From: Chryseobacterium ginsenosidimutans
GTDB taxonomy: Bacteria; Bacteroidota; Bacteroidia; Flavobacteriales; Weeksellaceae
Reading direction: 5' to 3'
Assembly (NCBI RefSeq): GCF_024807225.1
Contig: NZ_JANUCO010000001.1
Span: 930,001 to 994,000 of the forward strand
Length of the DNA: 64,000 nucleotides
The first letter of the stretch is position 1. Every line of letters begins with the position of its first letter. The notes under the pieces are model-generated. The model did not search any database. It was not told the origin of the DNA and worked only from the letters and a program-made list of their open reading frames with translations. Of the stretch, positions 27,067 to 36,491 are shown in pieces. The position numbers and the translations under genes are program-made.

Positions 27067-27798
27067 ATGATTAAATTATCAGATTACCTGAATTATCTCA
27101 ACAATGAGATAATTCAGGCTCGTAAAAAAGCAGACGAAAATGCGATCGAGATTGCAAAAGAGTATGCGCAACACGAGTATTTAAAGTTTTTTAAAGTTCC
27201 GAGATATTCGCTTCCGAGCGTGAAAATGGATATTCCCATCAAAATTACCGATATTGATTCTGATGCGGATAAAAATTTCCCTCTGAACGAAACCAAGCTG
27301 ATTCAGGATGTGAATGAGAGAATTCTTGTCGTGAATAAAGAAAGACAATTGAATATCAAACCGATTTCAATAAGAAATATTCAGACTGAAGATTTTAAAT
27401 ATTTATTGAATAACGTAAGAGGAAACAGCAGACTGGAAACAGGTAGACTCTCAAAAGTTGAAGCAACGACACAAACTCCGGATATAAAAACTCCGCCTAC
27501 AAGGGCGATTGCTGCAAATCCGTCAATTCCTACAAAACCTGTAGATAAGCCGATTGAAGGAACTTCTACAGAAGAAGAGTCTCAGGTTTTAGCAGAGATT
27601 TATACGAATATTTTGAACAGATACAGTTTAATCAATTCAAAATTAAACAATATTTACATCGATCCGAATACCAATTCTGCCGAAGACAAGGATAAATTAT
27701 TCATCAATCTTCATGTAGAAATGGAAGAAGAAGGCATCAGAATCGTGTCTTATCAGGATAAAGACGGAAAAACCATCGAACAAATAACTTTTGAGTAA
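27067..27798 (+). CDS. Unknown protein with proline-rich linker, DUF2589-operon gene 2
   Basis: 243 residues, no signal peptide. An N-terminal helix (LNNEIIQARKKADENAIEIA) leads into FKVPRYSLPSVKMDIPIKI (about 43-61), which resembles the PSFRIE/VDIPIKV-type strands of DUF2589 proteins. A Pro/Thr-rich linker (about 135-165, TPDIKTPPTRAIAANPSIPT) separates it from a C-terminal domain (EILAEIYTNILNRY-like VLAEIYTNILNRYSLIN). It starts 15 bases after gene 1 and its stop overlaps the next start by one base. The flexible linker would suit proteolytic cleavage by the encoded subtilase. Not recognised as a named family. Confidence 0.7.
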   Translation: MIKLSDYLNYLNNEIIQARKKADENAIEIAKEYAQHEYLKFFKVPRYSLPSVKMDIPIKITDIDSDADKNFPLNETKLIQDVNERILVVNKERQLNIKPISIRNIQTEDFKYLLNNVRGNSRLETGRLSKVEATTQTPDIKTPPTRAIAANPSIPTKPVDKPIEGTSTEEESQVLAEIYTNILNRYSLINSKLNNIYIDPNTNSAEDKDKLFINLHVEMEEEGIRIVSYQDKDGKTIEQITFE

Positions 27799-28376
27799 TG
27801 CAGGAACTCGTTCATCATACGATACAGAAAATTCAGGAATTGCTGGAACATTTTAATAAAGTTCAGGAGCTTTATCTGTCGAAGTCTTTCGATTTTGATG
27901 GGCAGTTTGAAGCGTTTCTTCATGAATTTTTAGACTATTTAAAAACAAAAGGAAATACAACCTACGAATCCGAAGTTTTGAAAGTTATGAATATGATTTC
28001 TACTGTAAAAAGAGGTTTTAATCCTGTACAAATGGAAAAAATTGCCAGTGGAAAACGCGAACTTCTTTGGGGGTTTTCATTTAACGGAATGGAAAGCATT
28101 CACGGATTTTTGATGGAAATGTACGCCAAAGAGCAAAAGAAACTCGATGAAGCGGAAGAATTGCTTTCCGGATTGGTGGTTTCTTTATATCAAAACGGAA
28201 TTTTGGATGATAAGATTGTACAAGATCTGAATTCTGTTCCTAAAATTGAAATATTCTGGACTTCACTTGTGAATCAAAACACGCAGATTTCCGGGATTAA
28301 TAAAAAACTAAGACTGACTATGATTTCGGAAGATATTTTCCTTGTGTTGGAAAAAGTGCTTTTGAAATTACTTTAA
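27798..28376 (+). CDS. All-helical unknown protein, DUF2589-operon gene 3
   Basis: 192 residues, predicted almost wholly alpha-helical (QELVHHTIQKIQELLEHFNK; AKEQKKLDEAEELLSGLVVS), no signal peptide, no cysteine. The start overlaps the previous stop by one base (TAATG), so translation is coupled. Not recognised. The helical-bundle form could be an adaptor or chaperone for its neighbours, but nothing in the sequence proves this. Confidence 0.7.
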   Translation: MQELVHHTIQKIQELLEHFNKVQELYLSKSFDFDGQFEAFLHEFLDYLKTKGNTTYESEVLKVMNMISTVKRGFNPVQMEKIASGKRELLWGFSFNGMESIHGFLMEMYAKEQKKLDEAEELLSGLVVSLYQNGILDDKIVQDLNSVPKIEIFWTSLVNQNTQISGINKKLRLTMISEDIFLVLEKVLLKLL

Positions 28377-28388
28377 AAACAAATCGCC

Positions 28389-29646
28389 ATGGAAAAAGAC
28401 AGATACATTGTTGTTCTTGAAGATCAACAAAAAAATTCCCTCAAAAAAGTGGAAAATGAGCTGGAAGTTACCATCACCTCATCAGAATTTTTGTCATCAG
28501 AAAATCGATCTTATGACGTAATCGATAATAATAACGGGGTTTTGTATAAAAATCTGGGAATTCTTGTTGTAGAAAATATGGATGAAGCACAACTGAAAAG
28601 TGCTGTAAAAAACGATTCGAATCCGATCGTTTATTTTGAAAAAGAAAGAGAATTTTTTTCGGCTGATGAATTATCAATTATTAACGAATTGAAAAAACAA
28701 TCTGCAGAAATTGCCGACAAAATCACCGAGCTGGAAAAATATATTATAAATAAACCGCTGCCACAAAAACCTTTGGTAGAAATGGAATGGGGCTTAAAAG
28801 CTCTTGGTCTTGGAAATTCCCTGTACACGGGAAAAGGTGTTGATATCTGTATTTTGGATACTGGTCTTGAATTATCACATCCGGATTTTTCAGGAAGAGA
28901 AATTGAAGGAAAATCTTTCATCAGCGGAGAAGACTGGAAACCGCGATCCCAATGGTCACGGAACACATTGCGCCGGAGTTGCCACCGGAAATATAAGACT
29001 TGACAACGGAAAACGCTACGGAATTGCCAAAGAAGCTAATTTAAAAATAGCAAAAGTCCTTTCCGATGCAGGAAAAGGAACAACAAGCAGCGTGATTGAT
29101 GCGATTGACTGGGCGATTACAAAGAAATTCAGGATTTTATCGCTTTCATTGGCTTCTGCAACAAAACTGAACGACATACCTTCACCACTTTTTGAAACCG
29201 TGGGAGCAAGAGCGTTGGAAAATAATTGTGTAATCATCGCAGCAGCAGGAAATGACAGCAGTCGACCTTCTGTGCCAAAACCTGTTTCTTCGCCAGCAAA
29301 TGCAGTTTCGATTATGGCTGTCGGAGCGATCGACGGACAAATGAAAATCGCAAAATTCTCCAACGCAGGATTGAACCCTACAACGGGAGGAAATGTGAAT
29401 ATTTGCGCTCCCGGAGTTGATATTATCAGTTCTTATCCTAAGAATTCGAAAAATAAAAGCAGTAATTATTATGCGATGAGCGGAACAAGTATGGCGACAC
29501 CACACGTTTCGGGACTCGTTGCATTGTACATGGAACAGTTTCCTGAAAAATCTGCCAAAGAAATCTGGGAACTCATTGAAACCGAAGCAAAACCGATAGA
29601 AGGACTGAAATACAGAGACATCGGAAGCGGATTAATACAAGCATAA
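28389..29646 (+). CDS. Cytoplasmic S8 subtilisin-like protease with I9-like prodomain (one-base frameshift)
   Basis: Corrected length 418 residues, no signal peptide and no sorting domain. An N-terminal I9-like prodomain (RYIVVLEDQQKN ... YKNLGILVVENMDEAQLKSA) precedes the protease. The triad is complete: Asp in VDICILDTGLE, His in RDPNGHGTHCAGV and Ser in MSGTSMATPHVSG, with the oxyanion Asn in AAAGNDSS. The frame breaks just before the His motif: the run at 28938-28940 has three A where two give DWNRDPNGHGTH. The error matches those in six other genes. It lies 12 bases after gene 3 and 5 bases before the small gene 5. Being intracellular and complete, it must be held in check, presumably by its prodomain or gene 5. 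Confidence 0.85.
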
Positions 29647-29651
29647 AAAAA

Positions 29652-29855
29652 ATGAAAACATATTTAGCAGTTTTAAAAAAAGACATCAATCTTAAAGATC
29701 TTGAAAAAGAACTGAAAAAGAAAAATATAAAACTGGCGGCTCACTACAAAACCATCGAAGTAGTAAAACTGGAAAGTGAGTTGCCGGTTTCTGAAAAAGA
29801 TTTTCACGATTATTTTCTTTCGGTGGAAGAGGATAAGGATAATTTAACAATATAA
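29652..29855 (+). CDS. 67-residue I9-propeptide-like protein, possible protease inhibitor
   Basis: A 67-residue protein opening with MKTYLAVLKKDINLKDLEKE and a second strand TIEVVKLES, the beta-alpha-beta order of I9 prodomains; the subtilase just upstream opens with the similar RYIVVLEDQ. I9 propeptides inhibit their protease in trans, so this may be a stand-alone inhibitor. That is inference from pattern, not from a search. It starts 5 bases after the subtilase stop and is followed by the operon terminator. Confidence 0.7.
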   Translation: MKTYLAVLKKDINLKDLEKELKKKNIKLAAHYKTIEVVKLESELPVSEKDFHDYFLSVEEDKDNLTI

Positions 29856-29863
29856 ATTGATAC

Positions 29864-29898
29864 ATAAGACTTTTCTGTTCCGGAGAAGTCTTATTTTT
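29864..29898 (+). terminator. Terminator of the DUF2589-subtilase operon
   Basis: 12-bp stem (29864-29875 with 29883-29894, one G-T pair) and a T-run. The run also forms TATTTTTG, a possible -7 box for the M1 peptidase gene. Confidence 0.9.
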
Positions 29899-29899
29899 G
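29892..29899 (+). promoter_or_regulatory. Possible -7 box of the first M1 peptidase
   Basis: TATTTTTG, 28 bases before the ATG at 29927, overlapping the terminator T-run. No TTG at the right distance. Confidence 0.4.
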
Positions 29900-29926
29900 T
29901 TTACTTTGTTAATAAAAAAAAATAAT

Positions 29927-32125
29927 ATGAATTTTAAAATTCCAACCCTTGTTTCTGCTTTGGCGGTGATGTTTTTTTCACAGTCGGCTTTGGCTCAGGA
30001 AGCACCAAAATATGATTATGTAGAAGCTTTTAAGCCGTTTTTCTACACGCAAACCGGCACACCGACACGATCTGCAAGCGGACAGCCGGGATATGCTTAC
30101 TGGCAGAATTCGGCAAGTTATAAGCTGGATGTAAGTCTTAATGAAGCTAAAAATGAGATTACAGGAACAGCGGAAATCACTTATACGAATAACAGTACGG
30201 ATAAATTAGGATTTCTTTGGTTACAACTGGATCAGAATTTATTTGAGAAAAATTCGAGAGGAAATTCTGTAGTTCCGGAATCAGGAAGCAGAAACGGAGC
30301 TCACGGTGAGGAATTTGAAGGCGGTTACAAGATAAAGTCGGTAAAGCTTGATGGTAAAGACGTAAAATATACCGTTACAGACACCAGAATGCAGATCGAT
30401 CTTCCGAGTGAGTTGAAAGCTGATGGAGGAGTCGCAAAAATTACAATCGAATATTCATTCCTTTCTCCAAAATACGGATCCGACAGAATGGGAATTCAGG
30501 ATACTAAAAACGGGAAAATCTTTACGATTGCGCAATGGTACCCGAGAATGTGTGTGTATGATGATGTGTTGGGATGGAACACGCTTCCTTACTTAGGAGC
30601 GTCAGAGTTTTATCTGGAATATGGAGATATTACAGCAAATATCACCGTTCCTGCGAATCATTATGTTGTCGCTTCAGGAGAATTGCTTAATGCAAAAGAG
30701 GTGTATTCTAAAGAAGAAAACAGCAGATGGGAGCAGGCAAAAAACAGTGATAAAACGGTAACAATTCATTCTGAATCTGAAGTTGGGAAAAATCAACAAA
30801 CAGGAACAAAAACATGGAAATTTAAAATAGAAAAAGCAAGAGATTTTGCTTGGGCATCTTCTCCGGCTTTTGTTTTGGACGCCGCAAAAATTAATCTTCC
30901 AAGTGGAAAAAAATCGATGGCAATTTCAGCATATCCTGCAGAAAGCGCTGGAGAAAAAGCGTGGGGAAGATCTACAGAATATACAAAAGCAGCGATCGAG
31001 CATTATTCTGCAAAATGGTATGAATTTACATATCCCGCAGCAACCAACGTTGCCGGAAACGAAGGCGGAATGGAGTATCCCGGAATCGTTTTCTGTAGTA
31101 TGGATTCTAAAGGAAGCGAACTTTGGGGCGTTACGGATCACGAATTCGGGCACAACTGGTTTCCAATGATCGTTGGTTCTAATGAAAGATTATTTGCATG
31201 GATGGATGAAGGTTTCAACACATTTATTAACGGGCTTTCAACAGAAGCTTTCAACAAAGGAGAGTATTACGAAAAGAAAAATATCGCTCAGATGGGAGGT
31301 TATATCATGAATGACGGTTTTGAGCCGATCATGGTAGGTCCGGATAATATGAAGGAAAACAGCATCGGAGTTTTAGCGTATTTCAAACCTGGAATGGGAT
31401 TGGAAATGTTAAGAGAATCGATTCTTGGACCAGAAAAATTTGATAAAGCATTCAGAACTTATATCCAAAGATGGGCTTTCAAACATCCGACGCCGTGGGA
31501 TTTTTTCCACACGATGGAAAATGTTTCGGGTGAAGAGCTGAACTGGTTCTGGAGAGGTTGGTTTATCAATAAATGGAAAATCGATCAGTCGGTGAAAAAC
31601 GTGAAATATGTAAACGGAGATTTCAAAAACGGAGCTCAGATTACAGTTGAAAATATCGGTCAATTACCGATGCCTACAACCGTTCAAGTGAAATTCAAAG
31701 ACGGAACAGAACAAATTGTGAAATTACCGATTGAAGTTTGGAAAAGAAACAAAGAATGGACATTTAAAGTGAATTCAACCAAAGAAATTGATATGGTAAA
31801 ACTGGATCCGAATTCTCAGATTCCGGATGTTAACAGTAAAAATAATACATGGACTTCTGCTGATGCAAAACCTGTAGAGAAGGTTAACACGAAAGATTTC
31901 ACCGGAACGTACGGAAGCAAGGATATTCCTATTAAAATTGTATTTACAGAGAAAAATAATCAACTTTTTGCGCAAGCAACTGGTCAGCCGGAATTTGCTC
32001 TTGAATATACAGGAAACAATACATTTACATTCGATCAGGCGCAGATTTCACTGACTTTCAGTCAGGATAAAAAAGTGATCACTTTTAAACAAGGTGCAAG
32101 GGAATTTAAATTTAATAAAGAATAA
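29927..32125 (+). CDS. Secreted M1 family metallopeptidase (paralogue 1)
   Basis: 732 residues from the ATG at 29927 (the open frame extends 30 bases further up, but MNFKIPTLVSALAVMFFSQSALAQ is the signal peptide). Zinc site HEFGHNWFPMIVGSN with the third ligand Glu in AWMDEGFN, and the exopeptidase motif as GGMEYPG in place of GAMEN. The C-terminal 110 residues form an extra small domain after TWTSADAKPVEKV. A periplasmic aminopeptidase-type enzyme digesting peptides for uptake. A second M1 gene lies at 33267. Confidence 0.92.
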   Translation: MNFKIPTLVSALAVMFFSQSALAQEAPKYDYVEAFKPFFYTQTGTPTRSASGQPGYAYWQNSASYKLDVSLNEAKNEITGTAEITYTNNSTDKLGFLWLQLDQNLFEKNSRGNSVVPESGSRNGAHGEEFEGGYKIKSVKLDGKDVKYTVTDTRMQIDLPSELKADGGVAKITIEYSFLSPKYGSDRMGIQDTKNGKIFTIAQWYPRMCVYDDVLGWNTLPYLGASEFYLEYGDITANITVPANHYVVASGELLNAKEVYSKEENSRWEQAKNSDKTVTIHSESEVGKNQQTGTKTWKFKIEKARDFAWASSPAFVLDAAKINLPSGKKSMAISAYPAESAGEKAWGRSTEYTKAAIEHYSAKWYEFTYPAATNVAGNEGGMEYPGIVFCSMDSKGSELWGVTDHEFGHNWFPMIVGSNERLFAWMDEGFNTFINGLSTEAFNKGEYYEKKNIAQMGGYIMNDGFEPIMVGPDNMKENSIGVLAYFKPGMGLEMLRESILGPEKFDKAFRTYIQRWAFKHPTPWDFFHTMENVSGEELNWFWRGWFINKWKIDQSVKNVKYVNGDFKNGAQITVENIGQLPMPTTVQVKFKDGTEQIVKLPIEVWKRNKEWTFKVNSTKEIDMVKLDPNSQIPDVNSKNNTWTSADAKPVEKVNTKDFTGTYGSKDIPIKIVFTEKNNQLFAQATGQPEFALEYTGNNTFTFDQAQISLTFSQDKKVITFKQGAREFKFNKE

Positions 32126-32159
32126 ATTTTTTAGCCATTAAGATCTGGTTATGAAAAAT

Positions 32160-32190
32160 TATCCTTGTCAAGGTTCAAAACTGACAAAAC
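32160..32190. repeat. Degenerate REP-like palindrome
   Basis: The left arm ATCCTTGTCAAGGTT is intact, but the right arm has decayed to AACTGACAAAAC. Same family as 4755, 59358 and 60070. Confidence 0.65.
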
Positions 32191-32194
32191 AAAG

Positions 32195-32221
32195 ACTCCG
32201 GGAATTTTCCGGAGTTTTTTT
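32195..32221 (+). terminator. Terminator of the first M1 peptidase gene
   Basis: ACTCCGG / CCGGAGT stem with a 7-base loop and T-run. Confidence 0.92.
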
Positions 32222-32280
32222 ATGAATTTAATTTAATAGGAAAACTTTCATATTCATAGCTTTCTCTGCTGCAGAAGTTT

Positions 32281-32288
32281 TATTTTTG
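32281..32288 (+). promoter_or_regulatory. -7 box of the EEP hydrolase gene
   Basis: TATTTTTG, 23 bases before the ATG at 32312. No TTG at -33. Confidence 0.45.
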
Positions 32289-32311
32289 TTTAATTTTTTA
32301 AATTAAAAATA

Positions 32312-33139
32312 ATGAATTTCAGATTTTCAATCGTCTTTCTGATGGCTTTTGCATTGGGTTTTTCACAGGATCTTAAAGTGATGAGTTTCAACATCAGACT
32401 GAATGTAGATTCCGACAAAGAAAATTCGTGGACCAACAGAAAACAGGAGGTTGCAGATTTACTGACGTATTATCATCCCGATTATTTCGGTGTTCAGGAA
32501 GCGCTTCCGGAGCAGATGAAAGATATTAAAAGTGGAGTAAAAAATTACGATTATGTAGGAGTGGGAAGAGATGATGGTAAAGAAAAAGGTGAATTTTCTG
32601 CGATTTTTTATGATACCAACAGACTTCAGGTGTTGAGCTCAGGAACGTTCTGGCTTTCTGAAACTCCTGAGAAACCATCAAAAGGTTGGGATGCTGCTTT
32701 GAACAGAATTTGCACGTATGCGGTTTTTAAAGATAAAAAATCAAAGAAAGAATTTATGGCGCTGAATCTTCATTTTGATCATGTCGGAAATATCGCAAGA
32801 GTGAAATCTTCGGAATTAATTTTAAAGAAAATCAAAGAAATCAATCCTAAAAATTTGCCTGTAGCATTGAGCGGCGATTTTAATTTAACGGAAGATTCAG
32901 AACCTATAAAAATTATTTCGCAGAACTTACAAGACACGTATTATCATTCGGAAACGAAACATTACGGACCAAAAGGAACATTCACAGGATTTAATGTAAA
33001 CGAAGTTCCAAAAAACAGAATAGACTATATTTTCGTAAAAGGTTTTAAGATAAAATCTCACCGACACATCAATGACAGAAGAGAAAATCTGTTGTATCCA
33101 TCGGATCATTTTCCGGTGTTGGTGGATTTGCAGTTTTAA
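32312..33139 (+). CDS. Secreted endonuclease/exonuclease/phosphatase (EEP) family protein
   Basis: 275 residues with a signal peptide (to about 18, LGFSQ). EEP motifs in order: MSFNIRL, FGVQEAL with the metal-binding Glu, LNLHFDHVG, SGDFNL, RIDYIFVKG and the final YPSDHFPVLV. Such exported members cleave phosphodiester bonds in nucleic acids, lipids or inositol phosphates; the substrate cannot be told. Own promoter; sits between two M1 peptidase genes. Confidence 0.88.
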   Translation: MNFRFSIVFLMAFALGFSQDLKVMSFNIRLNVDSDKENSWTNRKQEVADLLTYYHPDYFGVQEALPEQMKDIKSGVKNYDYVGVGRDDGKEKGEFSAIFYDTNRLQVLSSGTFWLSETPEKPSKGWDAALNRICTYAVFKDKKSKKEFMALNLHFDHVGNIARVKSSELILKKIKEINPKNLPVALSGDFNLTEDSEPIKIISQNLQDTYYHSETKHYGPKGTFTGFNVNEVPKNRIDYIFVKGFKIKSHRHINDRRENLLYPSDHFPVLVDLQF

Positions 33140-33203
33140 TACTTAAATGAATTACTGCAGTTTTCGAGTAAAAATGTGGTATGAAAAATTATACAAACGG
33201 TAA

Positions 33204-33211
33204 TAATTTTG
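33204..33211 (+). promoter_or_regulatory. -7 box of the second M1 peptidase
   Basis: TAATTTTG, 55 bases before the ATG at 33267. Confidence 0.4.
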
Positions 33212-33266
33212 TTGCCGTTTTTTGTTACTTTTATGTTAAATTAAATACTTATATAAAAAGATTTTA

Positions 33267-35130
33267 ATGAAAAGATTGGTTTTGGGTTTATTGCTTTTGG
33301 CTTCATGGCAATTTTCCGCGCAGGAACTTTATATGCCGAGAAATATAAAAAAAGCATACGAAAACGGAACGCGTGATTTGTCGGGCGCTCCAGGAAAAAA
33401 TTATTGGCAGAATAAAGGGATTTATAATGTTGAGGTGAAGGTTGATGCAGGTTCAAAGATGGTTTCAGGAAAAGAAACGATTGTCTACAGCAACAACAGT
33501 CCAAATGATCTGAATGAATTAGCTATAAGATTCGTTAATAATTTACATAAACCACAGTCTCCAAGATCAGGAACGGTTTCCAAAGATTTTTTGTCGTCGG
33601 GTTTACATATTAAATCATTTGTTGTAAATGGTGAAAAGTATACTGTAGACAGTGACGATTGGGGAACGGTTGAAAAAGTAAAATTAAATTCAGCTTTAAA
33701 AACCAAAACAAAAGCAGAAATTAAAATAGAATGGGAATATCCGTTATCGGTACAAAGTGGAAGAGAAGGGCAGATTGATCCTGAAACTTTTTATGTGGCG
33801 TATTCTTTCCCGAGAGTTTCTGTTTACGACGATTACAACGGTTGGGATATGCTTCCTCATTCAGACAGACAGGAGTTTTATAATGATTTTAATGATTATA
33901 ATTTTGCGATCACCGCTCCGAAAAATTTTGTTGTTTGGTCGACGGGAGATTTCCTGAATCCGGATGCGGTTTCTTCAACCTGAATACTTAAAAAGATATA
34001 AGTCTTCATTAAAAAGCGACAAGGTAATTCATGTTGCTACAGAACACGAAATGAAGTCTGGAAAAGTAACAAAACAGAATAAATGGAATGTCTGGAAATT
34101 TAAAGCCACTCATATCACAGATTTCTGTTTTGCATTGAGCAATCATTACGTTTGGGATGCGGCAAGTGTACAATTAAAAACAAAGAGAACGAGTGTTCAA
34201 GCAGGTTATAAAGCCGATGCAAAAGACTTTGAACATTATGTGGAATGGATGCAGTATAATCTCGACTGGTTCTCAAAAAAATGGCCGGGAGTGGAATATC
34301 CTTTCAATGCAATGACCGCAATTCAGGGATATGCAGACATGGAATATCCAATGATGATCAATGATTCAAGTATTCCCGATGATTTTCAGGATGCGAGATT
34401 AACGGCAGATCACGAAATTGCACATACCTATTTTCCTTTCTACATGGGAATCAACGAAACGCGTTACGCTTTCATGGATGAAGGTTGGGCAACGACGCTG
34501 GAATATTTAATTGGAATTGATGAAAACGGTGAAGCAAAAGCAAAAGAATTTTATAAAAATTTCAGAGTGAAAAGATGGATCAATGATCCTTCTTCGGAAC
34601 AAGATCAGCCGGTTATCACGATGAGTACACAAGTAAGCGGAGCAGGATACGGAAACAATTCTTATGTAAAAGCATCGTTATCTTATCTGGCTTTGAAAGA
34701 TTATTTAGGTGATGATTTATTTAAAAAAGCATTACATCATTATATGGATAACTGGAACGGAAAGCATCCGATTCCGTGGGATTATTTTTATTCGATGAAT
34801 ACGGGTTCTGGGAAAAACTTGAATTGGTTCTTCAACAATTGGTTTTACACCAACAATTATATCGATCTGAAAGTTGTAAATGCTTCTCAGATGAATGATC
34901 TTCTTACCGTAAATGTGGATAATGTAGGAGGTTTTGCGATTCCTTTTGATGCGGAAATCAGCTATGAAGACGGATCAGTTGAAAAACTGCATTTTTCGCC
35001 ATCAGTCTGGGAAAAAGATCAAAAACAAACGATGTTGACCGTTCCTATCAAGAAAAAAGTAAAATCTGTAAATCTGGATGGCGGTATTTTTATGGATTAT
35101 ACGCCGAAAGATAATTTGAGAGATTTATAA
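33267..35130 (+). CDS. Secreted M1 family metallopeptidase (paralogue 2, one-base frameshift)
   Basis: Corrected length 620 residues. Signal peptide MKRLVLGLLLLASWQFSAQ. The frame breaks after GDFLNPDAV: the run at 33970-33972 has three T where two give DAVLQPEYLKRY. Downstream the zinc site HEIAHTYFPFYMG and Glu in AFMDEGWAT are intact, with ADMEYPM in place of GAMEN. Shares the start YMPRNIKKAYENG...YWQNKG layout with paralogue 1. Its end is 12 bases from an IS3 insertion, so a native terminator may have been displaced. Confidence 0.87.
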
Positions 35131-35190
35131 GATTGATTTCAATGTCCCGTCCTAAAAATCCGATACAGATTATAGGTCAAAAATAATTAA

Positions 35191-36042
35191 TTAAACCAAA
35201 GCAACAACGTTTTTGCTTTGGTTTTTTGTTTTATAGGTTTTCATTTGCAATGTTTGTTGTTGGTGCATTTGGTTTGGAGTTAGGTAATGGTTTGAAAAGT
35301 GAGGACGCAATTCATTGTAAATCTCTATTGATTCATCTACTATTTTTCTTCTCAACGGTGTTTTAAGATCATATTTATCAATATCAAATTCTTGTTTTAA
35401 AATACCGTTTATCCTTTCTGCTACGGCATTCTCATAAGGATCTGAGTTTTGCGTCATACTGCATTTGATGTCGTTTCTTTCCAATATTTTTTGGTATTCG
35501 TTCGAGCAATATTGTAGACCACGGTCAGAATGGTGTATCAGCGATTCTACATTCACTTTTTTATTTTTCAAAGCTTTCTTTAAAGCAATCAAACTACTTT
35601 CTGTATTCAAATTGTCTGCAACGTGATGTCCTACGATTTTCTTGGAATAAGCATCTGTTATCAGACTTAAATAACTGGGATTTGCCCTGTTTCCAATATA
35701 GGTAATGTCTGCAACCCAAACTTGATTCGGTTTGGTGATCTGATAATCCAATATCATGTTTTTATGCTTTCTGAAGCGATGATGCGAATTTGTCGTGACG
35801 TGATAACTTCTCTTGGGAATAATCAGTAAATGATTGGCTCGCAAAATGTCAAAGAATTTATCTCTGCCAATATTCAATAATTTCAGAGGTTCTTTTAACA
35901 TAAAATACAATTTCTTACCACCAATTTTTGGCTGCATTATACGCTTTTCCTTCACCAAGGCGACTACCTGCTGAGCTTTGCTAATGCGCACGGTGCTTCG
36001 TTTTAAACTTCGATAATAGACTTGTCTATCCAATCCGGACAA
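35191..36042 (-). CDS. IS3 transposase OrfB (DDE integrase)
   Basis: 283 residues as an open frame from TTG, but the frame runs on upstream in -1 relative to OrfA (ETLVFTCGLSGLDRQ), so the product is normally made as an OrfAB fusion. rve integrase core with D in VWVADITYIG, D in HHSDRGLQYCS and E in NAVAERINGILKQEF; an HTH_21-like segment (KIGGKKLYFMLKEPL) precedes it. All catalytic residues are intact, so the element should be active. Confidence 0.93.
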   Translation of the reverse strand: MSGLDRQVYYRSLKRSTVRISKAQQVVALVKEKRIMQPKIGGKKLYFMLKEPLKLLNIGRDKFFDILRANHLLIIPKRSYHVTTNSHHRFRKHKNMILDYQITKPNQVWVADITYIGNRANPSYLSLITDAYSKKIVGHHVADNLNTESSLIALKKALKNKKVNVESLIHHSDRGLQYCSNEYQKILERNDIKCSMTQNSDPYENAVAERINGILKQEFDIDKYDLKTPLRRKIVDESIEIYNELRPHFSNHYLTPNQMHQQQTLQMKTYKTKNQSKNVVALV

Positions 36043-36056
36043 TCCGCAGGTGAAAA

Positions 36057-36491
36057 CTAAAGTTTCTTTTTCTGTTCTGCGGAAGTTGCTGATTGTGCGG
36101 ATGCGGAGTTTTTTCGTATATCAATCTGATATTCACTCTCCGCAAGATCGATCATCATATCGAAGAAAATTGCTTTTTTATCGGCAATGTAGGCTTGGCT
36201 TTCCAGGAGTGCTTTTTGTTTTTCGAGCACTTTTACTTCAGCCTCCAATTCCATAATTCTTTGTTCAGGAGTTTTTTGCATAGAATCCGGTGTTTGATTG
36301 TCCCAATCAAAGTTACCATATTTTCTGAGCCAATTTAAAATAGTAGAACGAGATTGTATCGCATATTTCTTACGACATTCGGTAATTCCCAACTTACCAG
36401 ACTCAATTTCTTTTACAATCTGAAGTTTCAAACTCAAACTGTAATCTTTCTGTGTGCGCTTTAAATAAAGCGTTTCTAAATGTTCTTTCAT
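36057..36491 (-). CDS. IS3 transposase OrfA
   Basis: 144 residues: helix-turn-helix (LQIVKEIESGKLGITECRKKYAIQ cut: about 24-46) and a leucine-zipper-like coiled coil (ELEAEVKVLEKQKALLES). Near its 3' end the coding strand has AAAAAG (36066-36071), a likely slip site for -1 frameshifting into OrfB, as in other IS3 members, although the preceding base is G rather than A. Confidence 0.92.
   Translation of the reverse strand: MKEHLETLYLKRTQKDYSLSLKLQIVKEIESGKLGITECRKKYAIQSRSTILNWLRKYGNFDWDNQTPDSMQKTPEQRIMELEAEVKVLEKQKALLESQAYIADKKAIFFDMMIDLAESEYQIDIRKNSASAQSATSAEQKKKL

Noticed and set aside
26182..29855. Gasdermin-type protease-activated pore system
   Set aside because: A protease next to a beta-rich protein recalls it, but nothing in the DUF2589 protein resembles gasdermin, and there is no membrane-inserting or autoinhibitory tail that I can see.
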